64,000 bases of DNA from an uncultured Gammaproteobacteria bacterium (GCA_937899415.1 CALBPI010000061.1:62001-126000), one strand, 5' to 3'. Counted from the first letter of the stretch, positions 1 to 9,237 are shown. The notes: generated by a model not told the origin, from the letters alone. Program-made: numbers and translations.

Positions 1-474
1 TATGACCCGACACCGGACCCCGACTTTGTGCTCAACCAGCCGCCATTCGATGCGGCCACCCTGCTCGTGGCCGGCAGCAACTTCGGTTGTGGGTCGTCAC
101 GGGAGCACGCCGTCTGGTCGCTGGCCGACTTTGGTATCCGCGTCATCATCGCGCCCTCATTCGGCGCCATCTTCGAGTCCAACTGCTGGGGCAACGGCAT
201 CTTGCCGCTTCGGTTGCGCGCCGACGTCGTGGCGCAACTGCTAACGGCGACGGCTAAAGGTCTGTTCGCCGTCGACCTTGAGGCGTGCACGCTCGCGGCA
301 CCGGGCCTCGAGACACTGCACCTCGAGGTGCCGGCGCGTCGCCGCTCGGACCTCATGGCTGGCGCCGATGCCATTGACCAGACCCTGGCCGAACACGCGG
401 CCATTGCCACGGCGCGAGCGCGTCGCAATTCCCTCATTCCCTGGGCTGTTCCCAAGATTGGAGACACACCGTGA
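1..474 (+). CDS. leuD: 3-isopropylmalate dehydratase small subunit (LeuD), 3' part
   Basis: The gene enters from the left edge in frame 1, so only its last 157 codons are visible and its start is outside the window. The swivel-domain signature GSNFGCGSSREHA lies near visible residues 25-37 and is followed by the conserved stretch around FESNCWGNGILPL. LeuD pairs with LeuC to isomerise 2- to 3-isopropylmalate in leucine synthesis; related small subunits act on citraconate or other 2-hydroxyacids, so the substrate is less certain than the family. The stop overlaps the GTG of the next gene (GTGA), which implies translational coupling to a DUF1838 gene, an unusual partner for leuD. Confidence 0.85.
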   Translation, partial: YDPTPDPDFVLNQPPFDAATLLVAGSNFGCGSSREHAVWSLADFGIRVIIAPSFGAIFESNCWGNGILPLRLRADVVAQLLTATAKGLFAVDLEACTLAAPGLETLHLEVPARRRSDLMAGADAIDQTLAEHAAIATARARRNSLIPWAVPKIGDTP

Positions 475-1349
475 AATTACTAACAACGTTTGCCCTGTTG
501 CTTATTGCCGCCGTCCCCGCGATGGCCGAGCTCGACCCCAACGACCCCGCCGACGCGATGACGATCTCGCGCAAGGTCGCCTGCTCGACGATCGACGGCG
601 AGGCCATCACCTACGCTTGGTACGGGAACCTCTGGGTGCGCCGCGCGGGCGAACGCGACAAGCTCCTGTTCCGCATTGAGGGCATGAACGTGCGCACCTG
701 CAGCACGGTCTCAGACCCCGAGCGGGGCTCGGGCTACAAGCTCGTGTCGCGCGAGATCATGCTCTACAAAGACCCCAAGACGGACAAAGTGCTCACGACC
801 TGGGAAAACCCCTGGACGGGCAAGACCAACACGGTCATGCATGTCGCCAATGACCCCGTGAACTTCGCGCAGTACGAAGTCGGGCGCAGCGGACAGCCCG
901 CGCGCTGGGGCGGTGTCGTCGAAGGCGACCTGTTCCGCCAGACCAACACGGTGCCGCTGTTCTACACGAACCCGCTGGGTGGTGAGTTCCAGAAGGAAGT
1001 GGGCGGCACCTACCACGCCACCGAGATGTTCAACTTCTTCGGTGACGCGGGTGCGCTGCTCGACCCCGACACGACGACGGTCATGCCGCACGTCGGTTGG
1101 GTACGCATGTCAACCTGGCTGCCCTGGATGGAAATGAACGGGCGCGACGGGCTGCTCTACGTGCACGCCTCGGGTCGCAAGCTTGAGAGCTGGAACGACC
1201 TCTCCGACACGATGAAGGCCGAGATCCGAAAACACTACCCCGACTACGTGGCTCCCCCGCCGGTTGATGATGACCGTCGCAACGAGACGAGCTGGATCTA
1301 CTACAAGCGTATCCAGTCGGGCGAACGCGAGCTGCCTGACCGCGACTGA
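471..1349 (+). CDS. Exported DUF1838 family protein
   Basis: This 292-residue protein opens with a typical signal peptide (MKLLTTFALLLIAAVPAMA, cleaved near residue 19). The body matches my memory of DUF1838 proteins: a WYGNLWVRR-like segment, then a tryptophan/asparagine-rich section containing WENPWTGK and HVANDPVNF. No catalytic motif is recognised and the family has no established activity. It starts with GTG and overlaps leuD by four bases (GTGA), so the two are probably cotranscribed. A GC-rich hairpin follows at 1360-1386. Periplasmic location is inferred from the signal peptide. Confidence 0.7.
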   Translation: MKLLTTFALLLIAAVPAMAELDPNDPADAMTISRKVACSTIDGEAITYAWYGNLWVRRAGERDKLLFRIEGMNVRTCSTVSDPERGSGYKLVSREIMLYKDPKTDKVLTTWENPWTGKTNTVMHVANDPVNFAQYEVGRSGQPARWGGVVEGDLFRQTNTVPLFYTNPLGGEFQKEVGGTYHATEMFNFFGDAGALLDPDTTTVMPHVGWVRMSTWLPWMEMNGRDGLLYVHASGRKLESWNDLSDTMKAEIRKHYPDYVAPPPVDDDRRNETSWIYYKRIQSGERELPDRD

Positions 1350-1359
1350 ACCTGAAGGT

Positions 1360-1386
1360 GTCGGTCCGGCGCTGCGCCGGGCCGAC
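1360..1386 (+). terminator. GC-rich stem-loop after the DUF1838 gene
   Basis: Five plus six base pairs joined by a T-G wobble close a CTG loop (GTCGG-CCGGCG / CGCCGG-CCGAC). No T-run follows, so it may slow transcription or protect the 3' end rather than act as a classic intrinsic terminator. Confidence 0.35.
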
Positions 1387-1430
1387 CCGCTGCGGTATCC
1401 TTCGCCTCCCGTTTCCCTGGGTGACTGGTC

Positions 1431-2666
1431 GTGACTGATACCAACCGGCTGTTCGAGCTGCTGCCATTTCTCGAGCCGCTCGCCAAGTGGCACCCGACGC
1501 TGCCGTCATTCGTCGTGCTGGCAGCGTTACTTCTCATTGCGGTCGCGGCGCACTTCATCGCGAGAACCATCTTCGTGCGCATCGCTCGCGCCCTGTCACG
1601 CCGGACCCAAACGGTCTGGGATAACGCCCTTATCGATCGCGGTGTCATCGGTCGTGTGGTTCAGCTGCTGCCCGCGATGATCGTCTATATCGGGCTCGAT
1701 TTCGTACCAGGCCTGGGCGATGACATCGCGACGTTGCTGCGCAACCTGACCCAGGGCTACATGATCCTCGTGCTGACGAGTGCGATTACGCGCGCGCTCA
1801 GCGTCGGCAATGCCATGTATGCGCGACACGCCGCGGCCGAACACCGTTCCATCAAAGGCTTCGTGCAGCTCATCCAGCTGGGTCTCTGGCTGCTCGCGAC
1901 CATTCTTGTCGTGTCCGTGCTCATCAACCGCTCGCCGCTGCTGCTGCTGTCGGGCTTTGGTGCGATGACGGCGATCATCCTGCTCGTGTTCCGCGACACT
2001 TTGCTATCGCTGGTGGCGAGCATCCAGCTGACGGCGCAGGACATGGTGCGCATCGGTGACTGGATTGAAATGCCCCAGTTCGGTGCCGACGGTGACGTTA
2101 TCGATATCCAGTTGCACACCGTGCAGGTGCAAAACTGGGACAAGACCATCACCACCATTCCGACCTATGCGCTCATTGGGAATAGCTTCAAGAACTGGCG
2201 GGGCATGACGCGGGCCGGGGCGCGTCGCATCAAGCGGGCGATCTATCTGGATGTGTCTTCGATCGGCTTCCTGGCCCCGGACGACGTTGATCGACTGCAT
2301 CGCTTCAAGCTGTTAGGCGAGTACCTCGACGACAAACTTATGGAGATCGGCGAGGCGGGCGAGGATGCGCTCGTGAACCGTCGGCGACTCACGAACCTCG
2401 GCACGTTTCGCGCCTATGTGGTTCGCTACCTGCAGCAGCACCCGGGCATTGCCCAGCACCTGACGCTCATGGCGCGCCAATTGCAGCCAGGTCCCGAAGG
2501 TCTGCCGCTGGAAATCTACTGCTTCACGAACACGACGGCGTGGACGGATTACGAGGGCATCCAGTCAGACGTGTTCGACCACCTGCTCGCGATCGTTCCG
2601 GAGTTTGGGCTGAAGCTCTACCAGAAGCCGGCGGGAACAGATCTTACGCGTGCGCTGATGCCTTAA
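1431..2666 (+). CDS. MscS-type mechanosensitive channel
   Basis: The 411-residue protein has hydrophobic spans near residues 25-47, 78-95, 108-125, 150-168 and 172-190. The conserved MscS core follows: a pore-helix region running into SLVASIQLTAQDMVRIGDWIE (about 191-213), then the beta domain with a TTIPTYALI motif near 241-249. The layout of five spans plus an extended C-terminal cytosolic domain resembles E. coli YbdG more than small MscS, which is an inference from length and topology. The start is GTG. The last four bases overlap the convergent oxidase gene, so no terminator separates them. Confidence 0.8.
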   Translation: MTDTNRLFELLPFLEPLAKWHPTLPSFVVLAALLLIAVAAHFIARTIFVRIARALSRRTQTVWDNALIDRGVIGRVVQLLPAMIVYIGLDFVPGLGDDIATLLRNLTQGYMILVLTSAITRALSVGNAMYARHAAAEHRSIKGFVQLIQLGLWLLATILVVSVLINRSPLLLLSGFGAMTAIILLVFRDTLLSLVASIQLTAQDMVRIGDWIEMPQFGADGDVIDIQLHTVQVQNWDKTITTIPTYALIGNSFKNWRGMTRAGARRIKRAIYLDVSSIGFLAPDDVDRLHRFKLLGEYLDDKLMEIGEAGEDALVNRRRLTNLGTFRAYVVRYLQQHPGIAQHLTLMARQLQPGPEGLPLEIYCFTNTTAWTDYEGIQSDVFDHLLAIVPEFGLKLYQKPAGTDLTRALMP

Positions 2667-4258
2667 CGGCGACGCGATGCGAGGCCGAGCGCGCCCGGAT
2701 TCATTCGGCCATCGGGATCGACAGCGGCCTTGATGCCTTCGACAGCGGCGCGCGTCGGTGCGTTCATGCCGTCGAGGTAGGGGTAGTATTTGCCAAGCTG
2801 GAAGTGTGTCGCGCCACACTCGTGCAGCGCTGTCGTGAGGTCGTCACGAATCTGCGCCACGCGGGCGCGCGCGGTTTCGTTGGCCGGAAAGTCTGTGAGC
2901 TTGGCGCGGTACTGCGGGTCGAGAAACCGCTTGTGAATCGTCATCTGCTCGTCGGGCCAGTACAGGCAGGGCTCGACGAGAATGGCCGAGGTCGCGATCG
3001 CGCACATGAGCACACCCGTGTCGATGTCCAGGCTGTTGAGTGCGTCGCGGTGTCGGTCAAAAACGGCCTCCGCCGCCCCGAACGCATCTGCCGCGCGACT
3101 CATGGCAAAGATGCCGTGCACAGGCGCCCAGCGTTCGCCGCCCGGACCCAGCAATGAGTTCACGTTTGCGAACGGGTCGGCGCGCATGACGCGGGGCATC
3201 GTCGCTTCAACTTCGCTGCCACCGTCCTCGCAGATTCCCCGAACGGCCGCGAGCTTCTCTTCGGCGGCTTCGGCCGTGCGCGCATCGAGCGTCACGTGCA
3301 TCGAGAAGTCGAGGTCCTTCAGGAACGAGCGCCCTGCGGCCACGATCTTCGCGCCGGCCTTGAGACCTTTGGCCAGCGAGCCTGCGCCCTTGATCACGCG
3401 CCCCAGTGACTTCACGTCTTCGGTCATGCTCGAGCGCTTGAGCCGGATGCCCTGCAGGCCCGGGTCGAAGCCGAAGCACTCGCTCACGAGGTCTTCGCGT
3501 GCGATCTCGCACATGGCGCGCATCATGGCGTCGAAGGTCTTGAAGCCAAACGATGCGTGGCGCGTTTCAGGCAGCAGGCGCTTGATGGGCAATGTGGCGC
3601 GCACCTTGATGCCCAGTGCTCCGCAGTCGCCTGTAAACAAGCCGGTCAGGTCCGGTCCGAGGTGTCGGTAGAACGGGCTTGCGTGCTGGTTGGCGGCCGA
3701 GCCGGTGGTCACGAGGCTGCCGTCGGCGAGCAGCACGTCGAGTGACTGCACGTTGTCGGCCGCCGAGCCGTGCTGCCCCGAACCCAGGAACACGCTGCCC
3801 TGAGACAGGGCGCCGCCAACGGTAGCGCGCAAACCCGAGAGCGGACCCCAGTAAGGCGTGCGCACGCCGTGAGGCTCGAGTGCAGCCGCGAGCGCGCGCC
3901 AGGTGCAGCCGGCCTCGACCGTGACGTACATGTCTTGGGTGTTGATCTCGACGATTCGGTCGAGTGCGCCGGTATCGACGAGCAGCGCCGAATCGTCCTG
4001 GGCCAGGAAGCCGTCGGTGTAGCTCATGCCCCCGCCACGGGGAATCACGGGCACCGCAAACTGTGCGGCGACACGGAGCGCCGCCTGCAGCGTGTCGACG
4101 TTCGCAGGTCGGATAATGGCCGCGACGGTCGCGCCCTTGCGGAACACGTCCTGCGAGAAAAACTCACGTTCGGCGTCATCGGTGATGACGCTGTCTGCGC
4201 CGACCGCGTCCGACAACGCATCGACGAAGGCCTGGGGTGTTGCGGGTTCCGCCTGCAT
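2663..4258 (-). CDS. FAD-linked oxidase (VAO/4-cresol dehydrogenase-like, GlcD family)
   Basis: A 531-residue flavoprotein. The N-terminal PCMH-type FAD-binding half carries PRGGGMSYTDG at residues 73-83. The C-terminal FAD-oxidase domain ends in the family's DPxGxMNPGALG signature near residues 515-528. Enzymes of this type oxidise alcohols, phenols or 2-hydroxyacids; the substrate cannot be read here. I start it at ATG 4258 rather than further upstream because the upstream frame is low-complexity arginine-rich sequence overlapping the preceding membrane-protein gene. It is the last gene of a three-gene minus operon with a membrane protein and a quinone-oxidoreductase-like enzyme. No signal peptide is seen, so it is probably cytosolic or peripherally membrane-bound. 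Confidence 0.75.
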   Translation of the reverse strand: MQAEPATPQAFVDALSDAVGADSVITDDAEREFFSQDVFRKGATVAAIIRPANVDTLQAALRVAAQFAVPVIPRGGGMSYTDGFLAQDDSALLVDTGALDRIVEINTQDMYVTVEAGCTWRALAAALEPHGVRTPYWGPLSGLRATVGGALSQGSVFLGSGQHGSAADNVQSLDVLLADGSLVTTGSAANQHASPFYRHLGPDLTGLFTGDCGALGIKVRATLPIKRLLPETRHASFGFKTFDAMMRAMCEIAREDLVSECFGFDPGLQGIRLKRSSMTEDVKSLGRVIKGAGSLAKGLKAGAKIVAAGRSFLKDLDFSMHVTLDARTAEAAEEKLAAVRGICEDGGSEVEATMPRVMRADPFANVNSLLGPGGERWAPVHGIFAMSRAADAFGAAEAVFDRHRDALNSLDIDTGVLMCAIATSAILVEPCLYWPDEQMTIHKRFLDPQYRAKLTDFPANETARARVAQIRDDLTTALHECGATHFQLGKYYPYLDGMNAPTRAAVEGIKAAVDPDGRMNPGALGLASRRR

Positions 4259-4269
4259 AACCGTGCTCC

Positions 4270-4926
4270 CTAGAGTGCGGGCTTGATGACGCCAACGGCG
4301 GCGGCGCCGATGAGGCACGCCCAGATTACGATGACGAACGGCCGCGTGCGGCGCAAGCTCGTGTCGATGGCCTGTTCGATGTCGGGCGTCGAGCCTTCGG
4401 TCGCGAGACGCCCGAAGGCAGCGCCGAAGGGTGCGAACAGTTTGCGAATCATCAGGCCGCAACTGATGGCCAGCGCGAATAACAAGAGCTTGATGCCCAC
4501 CCATGCACCGGTGATGGGGCCCGTTTCACGAAGGGCCGAGATGCCTAGTACGACGAGCGTCGCGATCACGAGGATGCGGATCAGTGCGTCAATCGCCGCA
4601 AGCGCCGCCGCATGCGTGGCTTCGACGCGCCAGAGCAACACGAGCCAGAGTGCGGCGAAGGCCCACACGGTGTATACCAGCAGGGCTGGCCATTGCGCGA
4701 GGCTGAGTGAGGTGACCAGGGTCAGGCTCACGGGCAGCATGAGGATCAGGCAGACGCGCGGAATGCGGTCGAGCCAGACCAGAATGCCCGCCGCGGTTTG
4801 CCGTGCGGCCAGTGGCTGCTTCGGGTCGCCGACGACGTAGCTCGAATAGAAGACGCCCAGGTCGCCGCCCAGCCAGTAGGCGAACAACAAGAGGTGGGCG
4901 ATGAGTGCGATTGTGTAGCCGCTCAT
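4270..4926 (-). CDS. Integral membrane protein of unknown function
   Basis: This 218-residue protein is mostly hydrophobic, with about five to six predicted membrane helices (near residues 3-25, 48-70, 74-97, 108-130, 140-160 and 195-215). A conserved-looking N-terminus, AHLLLFAYWLGGDLGVFY, carries a histidine and an aspartate inside the membrane region. I do not recognise a named family with certainty; it resembles CopD/DUF2269-like membrane proteins. Its start overlaps the upstream oxidoreductase stop (ATGA) and it ends 11 bases before the FAD oxidase start. A role as membrane electron-transfer partner of that oxidase is a guess from context. Confidence 0.6.
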   Translation of the reverse strand: MSGYTIALIAHLLLFAYWLGGDLGVFYSSYVVGDPKQPLAARQTAAGILVWLDRIPRVCLILMLPVSLTLVTSLSLAQWPALLVYTVWAFAALWLVLLWRVEATHAAALAAIDALIRILVIATLVVLGISALRETGPITGAWVGIKLLLFALAISCGLMIRKLFAPFGAAFGRLATEGSTPDIEQAIDTSLRRTRPFVIVIWACLIGAAAVGVIKPAL

Positions 4927-5933
4927 GCGCCGTCCTCGATCACCACGAGTTCCTTGCCGAAATTTTCGCCGCGCATGAGCCTGCAAAACGCTTCGGGTGC
5001 TGCGGCCAGGCCATCGTTTCGGGTTTCGCGGTATTGAATGCGCCCGTCGCGAACCCAGGGTGCTGCGACCGTCGCGAAGTGGTCCCAGAGGTCGTAGTGG
5101 TCGTAGACCACCAGGCCGCGCATCGTGGCGCGCGCACCGATCACGGGGCCCAGGTTGGGACCGGGCGGCGGCGTGCTCGTGTTGTACTGCGTGATCAGTC
5201 CGCAGAGCACAATGCGTGCACCCAGCGCGAGGCGCGTGAGCACGGCCGCCAGCGTGTCCGCGCCCACGTTATCGAAATAGACGTCAATGCCATCGGGGCA
5301 CTGCGTGCCCAGGGCCTCGGCGAGGTTTTCGGTTTTGTAGTTGATGCAGGCATCGAAGCCCGCCTGCTCAACGACCCAGCGGCACTTCTCTTCGCTGCCC
5401 GCGATGCCGACGGCACGACAGCCGTGCAGGCGCGCGATCTGACCGACCATGCTGCCGACGGGCCCGCTGGCCGCGGACACCACAACGGTGTCGCCGGGCC
5501 GTGGCTCGCCCAGACGTGTTAGTCCGGCGTAGGCCGTGAGCCCCGGCATCCCCAAGATGCCGACACGAAGACCCAGGAGGTCAGCGTCGGACGGGACCTT
5601 GCGCGCCGTGGCGGCGGGCACCAATGCCACCTGCTGCCAGCCGCCGTCGCACACCACGTGGTCGCCGGGCTCGAAGCCGGGTGCGCCCGACTCGATAATC
5701 TCGGCCACGGTGTTGCCGGGCATCGTGTCGCCAGGCTCAACGCGGGTCGCGTAAATCTGGCGGCCGCTGATGACACCGCGCAGAAACGGGTCCAGCGAGA
5801 GGTAGCGATTGCGGACCAGCAAGTGGCCCGGTGCGAGCGCCGGCGTGGGTCCCGTGGTCAGCTCGAAATCGTCGACGGTCGGTACGCCGTCAGGGAAGCG
5901 CGCGAGTGCTACGCGAGTCTGCTGCGCACTCAT
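4923..5933 (-). CDS. NADP-dependent MDR oxidoreductase (CurA/prostaglandin-reductase-like)
   Basis: A 336-residue medium-chain dehydrogenase/reductase without zinc ligands. The Rossmann nucleotide-binding motif SAASGPVGSMVGQIA lies at residues 153-167, preceded by the family's GMPGLTAYAGL and followed by FDNVGADTL. These proteins reduce activated carbon-carbon double bonds using NADPH (curcumin reductase, 2-alkenal reductase). It is the first gene of the minus operon that continues with a membrane protein and the FAD oxidase. A related copy of the regional 20-bp palindrome sits about 85 bases upstream of its ATG (6018-6037), so regulation by the same factor as the HMG-CoA-lyase operon is inferred. 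Confidence 0.78.
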   Translation of the reverse strand: MSAQQTRVALARFPDGVPTVDDFELTTGPTPALAPGHLLVRNRYLSLDPFLRGVISGRQIYATRVEPGDTMPGNTVAEIIESGAPGFEPGDHVVCDGGWQQVALVPAATARKVPSDADLLGLRVGILGMPGLTAYAGLTRLGEPRPGDTVVVSAASGPVGSMVGQIARLHGCRAVGIAGSEEKCRWVVEQAGFDACINYKTENLAEALGTQCPDGIDVYFDNVGADTLAAVLTRLALGARIVLCGLITQYNTSTPPPGPNLGPVIGARATMRGLVVYDHYDLWDHFATVAAPWVRDGRIQYRETRNDGLAAAPEAFCRLMRGENFGKELVVIEDGA

Positions 5934-6017
5934 GCTGCGGTGTGTCCGGCGTCGAAGATCGGGTCGAATTCGGGTGCGGACAACACGCTGCTCCGTCGGC
6001 TCAGGGAGCGCCGGATA

Positions 6018-6037
6018 TTATCATAATGTTATAGATT
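6018..6037. promoter_or_regulatory. Operator-like palindrome, copy 1 (upstream of CurA-like operon)
   Basis: The sequence TTATCATAATGTTATAGATT matches the perfect palindrome at 16703-16722 at 14 of 20 positions, all concentrated in the core ATAATGTTATA. It lies between the end of the GGDEF-EAL gene and the start of the CurA-like operon, in an AT-rich island in otherwise GC-rich DNA. A TetR- or GntR-like dimer binding here is inferred. Confidence 0.45.
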
Positions 6038-6046
6038 TAGGACAAC

Positions 6047-8194
6047 TTAGCGGATGTAGTCCGAGAGCAGAATCAGGCGCCCGTCGTCGCCTTTGCGCTG
6101 GCGTCGGAGGTAGCCCAGCAGGTCGTCGTAAGGCATCGGCCGCGCGAACAGGTAACCCTGTGCGAAGTCGGCGCCGATCTCCTGCAGGTACTCGAGCTGT
6201 TCCTGGTGTTCGACGCCTTCGGCCGTCACGGGCAGGCCAATGTTGTGGCACATCTCCGTGATCGCCTGGGCTACCACGCGTTGGTTCTGGCCGGCTGAGA
6301 TGCCATCGATGAACTCGCTGTGGATTTTGATGCCGCTTACGGGCAACACGTCGATGTGCTTGAGCGTGGCGATGCGTGTGCCGAAGTCGTCGATCCAGAT
6401 GGGCACGCCCAGCTCACGCAGCCGGCGCGCACCGACCGATGCGTGCTCGAGATGGCGCATGACGTTCTTCTCACGCACCTCGATGCGCAGGTGCTCGCCA
6501 TCAAGCTGGTAGTAGTCGAGCCGCTCTGCGATGTGCTCAAGGATGGCCGGTTTGCGCAGGTGCAGCGACGCGATGTTGGCGCTGCCCGCAAGATGCGCGA
6601 ATCCTTCGTCGTGGAGCTGTGACAGGTCGTGCAGCAACTGGCTCACGACAAACTGGTCGAGGTGTTCGATCTGACCCGACTGCTCGGCGATCTGCACGAA
6701 GCGAGACGGTTGCACGTAACCGAGCACGGGATGGTGCCAGCGGCACAGCGCTTCAACGGCAACCACAGCGCCGTCGGTCACGCGAACAATCGGCTGATAG
6801 GCAAGCGTTAAATCGTTGGCGTTGAGCACGTCGCGCAGATCGGCCTCGAGCGAGAGCTGGCGCGTGGCCGTGCCGTCCATGCTGCGGTCGTACACGCAGA
6901 AGGTGTTGCGGCCCGCTTCCTTGGCGCGGTACATCGCGCGGTCGGCGTTGCGCAGCAAGACGTTGAGGTCATCGCCGTCGCGTGGGCAGAACGTGATCCC
7001 GATGCTCGCGCCGATCGAGAACGCCTGGGCCTGCACCTCGATCGGTTCGGCCAGTGTCTCAATAACGGCGGCCGCGAGCTGCTCGCCGCGCGCGGGCTCC
7101 GTGACACCGCGCGCCAGAACGGTGAACTCATCACCGCCCAGCCGGGCCAGCGTCAGCTCACCATCGTAATCCAGACCTGCCGTCTGCAGTCGCTCACTGA
7201 GGCGGTTTGCCACGATGGTCAGGAACTCATCGCCGGCCTCGTGGCCCAGCGTGTCGTTGACCTGCTTGAACTGGTCGAGGTCGATGAACAGCACGCCGAA
7301 GCCGCGGCCGCCCACGCGTATGCGCTCGACTTCCTCGCGCAGCAGGCGTTTGAACTGCGCGCGATTGGGCAGACGCGTCAGGCTGTCGTGGTAGGCGAGG
7401 TAGTCGACTTCGCCCGCGGAGAGGCGCAGGTCGCGGCTCATGGCATCCAGGCTTGCGGCGAGCATGCCGATCTCGTCCCCACGTTCCATGGCGGGCGGGG
7501 CATCGCGGCGGCCGCGGCCCACTTCACGCGCGTAGTCTGCGAGCTGGCGGATGGGGGTGGCAAAGCGGCGTGAGATCACGGCGGCCAGCAGCAGCCCCGC
7601 CAGCAGCAGGACCAGCACGTAGATCGCCATCGACGTCATCATGTCGCGCGTGCGCGCGGCCATGAGGTCACCGAGCTGGGTTTTCATACGCTCGCCCTGC
7701 ACGAGCGCCGGTGTCAGTGAGACGCCAATATGCACCGCGCCCAGTTGCTCACCGCCCAGCGATACGGGCGCCGAAACCCGTGCCAGGGGCGCTTCCGTGT
7801 CGCCAACATCAAGCCAGCGTGCCTGCTGCCCGAAGCTCTCGATGGTCAGGCTGCCGTCGTGTAGGATGCGGCCCTCGGTGTCGGTCACGACGGCGTACTC
7901 GATACCGTCGCTCGCGGAGGCTTCGACGAGCATGTCGCGCAGGCTGCGCATGTCGAGCGCGTAGAGCGGGTTGACGGCGCGTTCGGCGAGTCCGTCGGCA
8001 AGGCGTTGGCCGTTTTCGACGAGCTGCGACTCGATCCGACTTGCGAGTTCGCCACCGCTTTGTTCGCGGATTTCAGCGCTCGTGTCCTTGATCTTGTTCA
8101 GGAACAGCGCGCCCAGCAGCACAATGACCACCAGGATCGTGCCGTTGATCAACAGCGCGTAGCGTTGCGTCAGTGACAGGCGAAGACCACTCAC
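6047..8194 (-). CDS. Membrane GGDEF-EAL protein (cyclic-di-GMP turnover)
   Basis: The 715-residue protein has a membrane helix at 15-33, a periplasmic sensor at about 34-188, a second helix at 189-208, a HAMP linker, a GGDEF domain and an EAL domain. GGDEF is intact (353-357), so cyclase activity is plausible, but no RxxD inhibitory site precedes it. In the EAL domain, E481-A-L, the asparagine of SANIAS, DDFG (602-605), the E of AEGVE and the Q of QGYLF are kept. Loop 6 reads DDFGTR instead of DDFGTG, and the usual KID reads KIH (623-625), so phosphodiesterase activity may be weakened. It overlaps the upstream binding-protein gene (ATGA), which suggests that protein delivers the signal to the periplasmic sensor. 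Confidence 0.88.
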   Translation of the reverse strand: MSGLRLSLTQRYALLINGTILVVIVLLGALFLNKIKDTSAEIREQSGGELASRIESQLVENGQRLADGLAERAVNPLYALDMRSLRDMLVEASASDGIEYAVVTDTEGRILHDGSLTIESFGQQARWLDVGDTEAPLARVSAPVSLGGEQLGAVHIGVSLTPALVQGERMKTQLGDLMAARTRDMMTSMAIYVLVLLLAGLLLAAVISRRFATPIRQLADYAREVGRGRRDAPPAMERGDEIGMLAASLDAMSRDLRLSAGEVDYLAYHDSLTRLPNRAQFKRLLREEVERIRVGGRGFGVLFIDLDQFKQVNDTLGHEAGDEFLTIVANRLSERLQTAGLDYDGELTLARLGGDEFTVLARGVTEPARGEQLAAAVIETLAEPIEVQAQAFSIGASIGITFCPRDGDDLNVLLRNADRAMYRAKEAGRNTFCVYDRSMDGTATRQLSLEADLRDVLNANDLTLAYQPIVRVTDGAVVAVEALCRWHHPVLGYVQPSRFVQIAEQSGQIEHLDQFVVSQLLHDLSQLHDEGFAHLAGSANIASLHLRKPAILEHIAERLDYYQLDGEHLRIEVREKNVMRHLEHASVGARRLRELGVPIWIDDFGTRIATLKHIDVLPVSGIKIHSEFIDGISAGQNQRVVAQAITEMCHNIGLPVTAEGVEHQEQLEYLQEIGADFAQGYLFARPMPYDDLLGYLRRQRKGDDGRLILLSDYIR

Positions 8195-9111
8195 GGGAAC
8201 TGCTCCCGGAAACCCGGCAGCGCCTCGCGAATACGCGACAGGGTGTCGATATCTGTATCGGACAGGGCGTCAAAGCGCGCCGTGCCCTCGAAGGCGTTGA
8301 GAACCTGTAACGCTGCGGCGTCTTCATGCATGGCGAACAGCGCCTCGCGCAAAGCATCGGCCACGTCAGCGTCTAGCCCGCCGCGAACCACCTCCACGGC
8401 GCGCGGCATCGGTTCCGATACGGCGATGATGCGGAAGCGTTCAATGAAGGCGGGTGGCACGGTCTCGGCGTCGCGCCAGTTGCTCTCGCTAAGCACGCCG
8501 ACGTCGACAATACCCTTATCGACCCAGACGGCCGTGTTGTACTCGGCGCCCGAGAACACGTAGCCCGAGCTGCCCGGTGGCGGTGCTTCGCGCGGCGATG
8601 CCATGGCGTGCAGCGTGAGGCCCTGCTCGCCCAGCATCACGGCCGGGGCAAAAAACGCTGAGGTTGAGTTGCGGTGTTCGAAGGCGACCGTGCGTCCCGC
8701 CAAATCGTCCAGCGTCTCGATGTCGCTGTCATTGTGGGCGAAGAACAGGCTGCGGTATTCGGCTGTGCCGTCTTTCCAGCGCCGGGCAAGAAACTCTGCC
8801 CCTGCGCGCTCAACAAGGTGCACGGCTCCGAAGGCCGTTTCGCTGATCCAGTCGATGCGGCCGTCGCGCATGAGATTCAGCATCTGACTGCGGTCGGGCA
8901 CGATGACGATCTCGACGCTTTCGATGCCCGTGGGCGCCAGCGCAGCCGCGACGTAGTCGGCAATCGGTTTGAGCGCGGCGTAGTGCTCGTTCGGATCGTC
9001 GTGCACGGCGCCCAGCACGAGCACGCGGGGCGCGGCCGTGGCGCTGGTCGCACACAGCAGGAGCAGCACCGCGATGATCTGACGCAGTTGTTTCGCCAAC
9101 TCTGGGCCCAT
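8191..9111 (-). CDS. PhnD-like periplasmic phosphate/phosphonate-type binding protein
   Basis: This 306-residue protein starts with a signal peptide (hydrophobic core IIAVLLLLCATSATA, cleaved near residue 27). It then follows the PhnD/PBP2 pattern: LKPIADYVAAAL near the N-terminus, the central GRIDWISETAFGAVHL stretch, and LAGRTVAFEHRNSTSAF. ATG 9111 is chosen because a GGGAGGGAAGGA ribosome site lies just upstream and the signal peptide begins there. No ABC permease or ATPase is adjacent. Instead it is coupled by a four-base overlap to the GGDEF-EAL gene, so I infer a sensing rather than a transport role, as for other orphan PhnD-like proteins paired with signalling enzymes. Confidence 0.78.
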   Translation of the reverse strand: MGPELAKQLRQIIAVLLLLCATSATAAPRVLVLGAVHDDPNEHYAALKPIADYVAAALAPTGIESVEIVIVPDRSQMLNLMRDGRIDWISETAFGAVHLVERAGAEFLARRWKDGTAEYRSLFFAHNDSDIETLDDLAGRTVAFEHRNSTSAFFAPAVMLGEQGLTLHAMASPREAPPPGSSGYVFSGAEYNTAVWVDKGIVDVGVLSESNWRDAETVPPAFIERFRIIAVSEPMPRAVEVVRGGLDADVADALREALFAMHEDAAALQVLNAFEGTARFDALSDTDIDTLSRIREALPGFREQFP

Positions 9112-9178
9112 GGATCCTTCCCTCCCCGCGCGCATAATCTCACAGCACTGCGGCGAATTCGCCACGTGAGTCACAGTT

Positions 9179-9208
9179 TTGTCGTGGTTGCCGCGGACGC
9201 CGTATGAT
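9179..9208 (+). promoter_or_regulatory. Candidate promoter of the dienelactone hydrolase gene
   Basis: TTGTCG (9179-9184) and TATGAT (9203-9208) are separated by 18 bases and lie 29 bases before the ATG at 9238. Four of six and five of six positions match the housekeeping consensus. Confidence 0.4.
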
Positions 9209-9237
9209 TGTGGTCCAAAGAGCACACGGAGCCGGTT

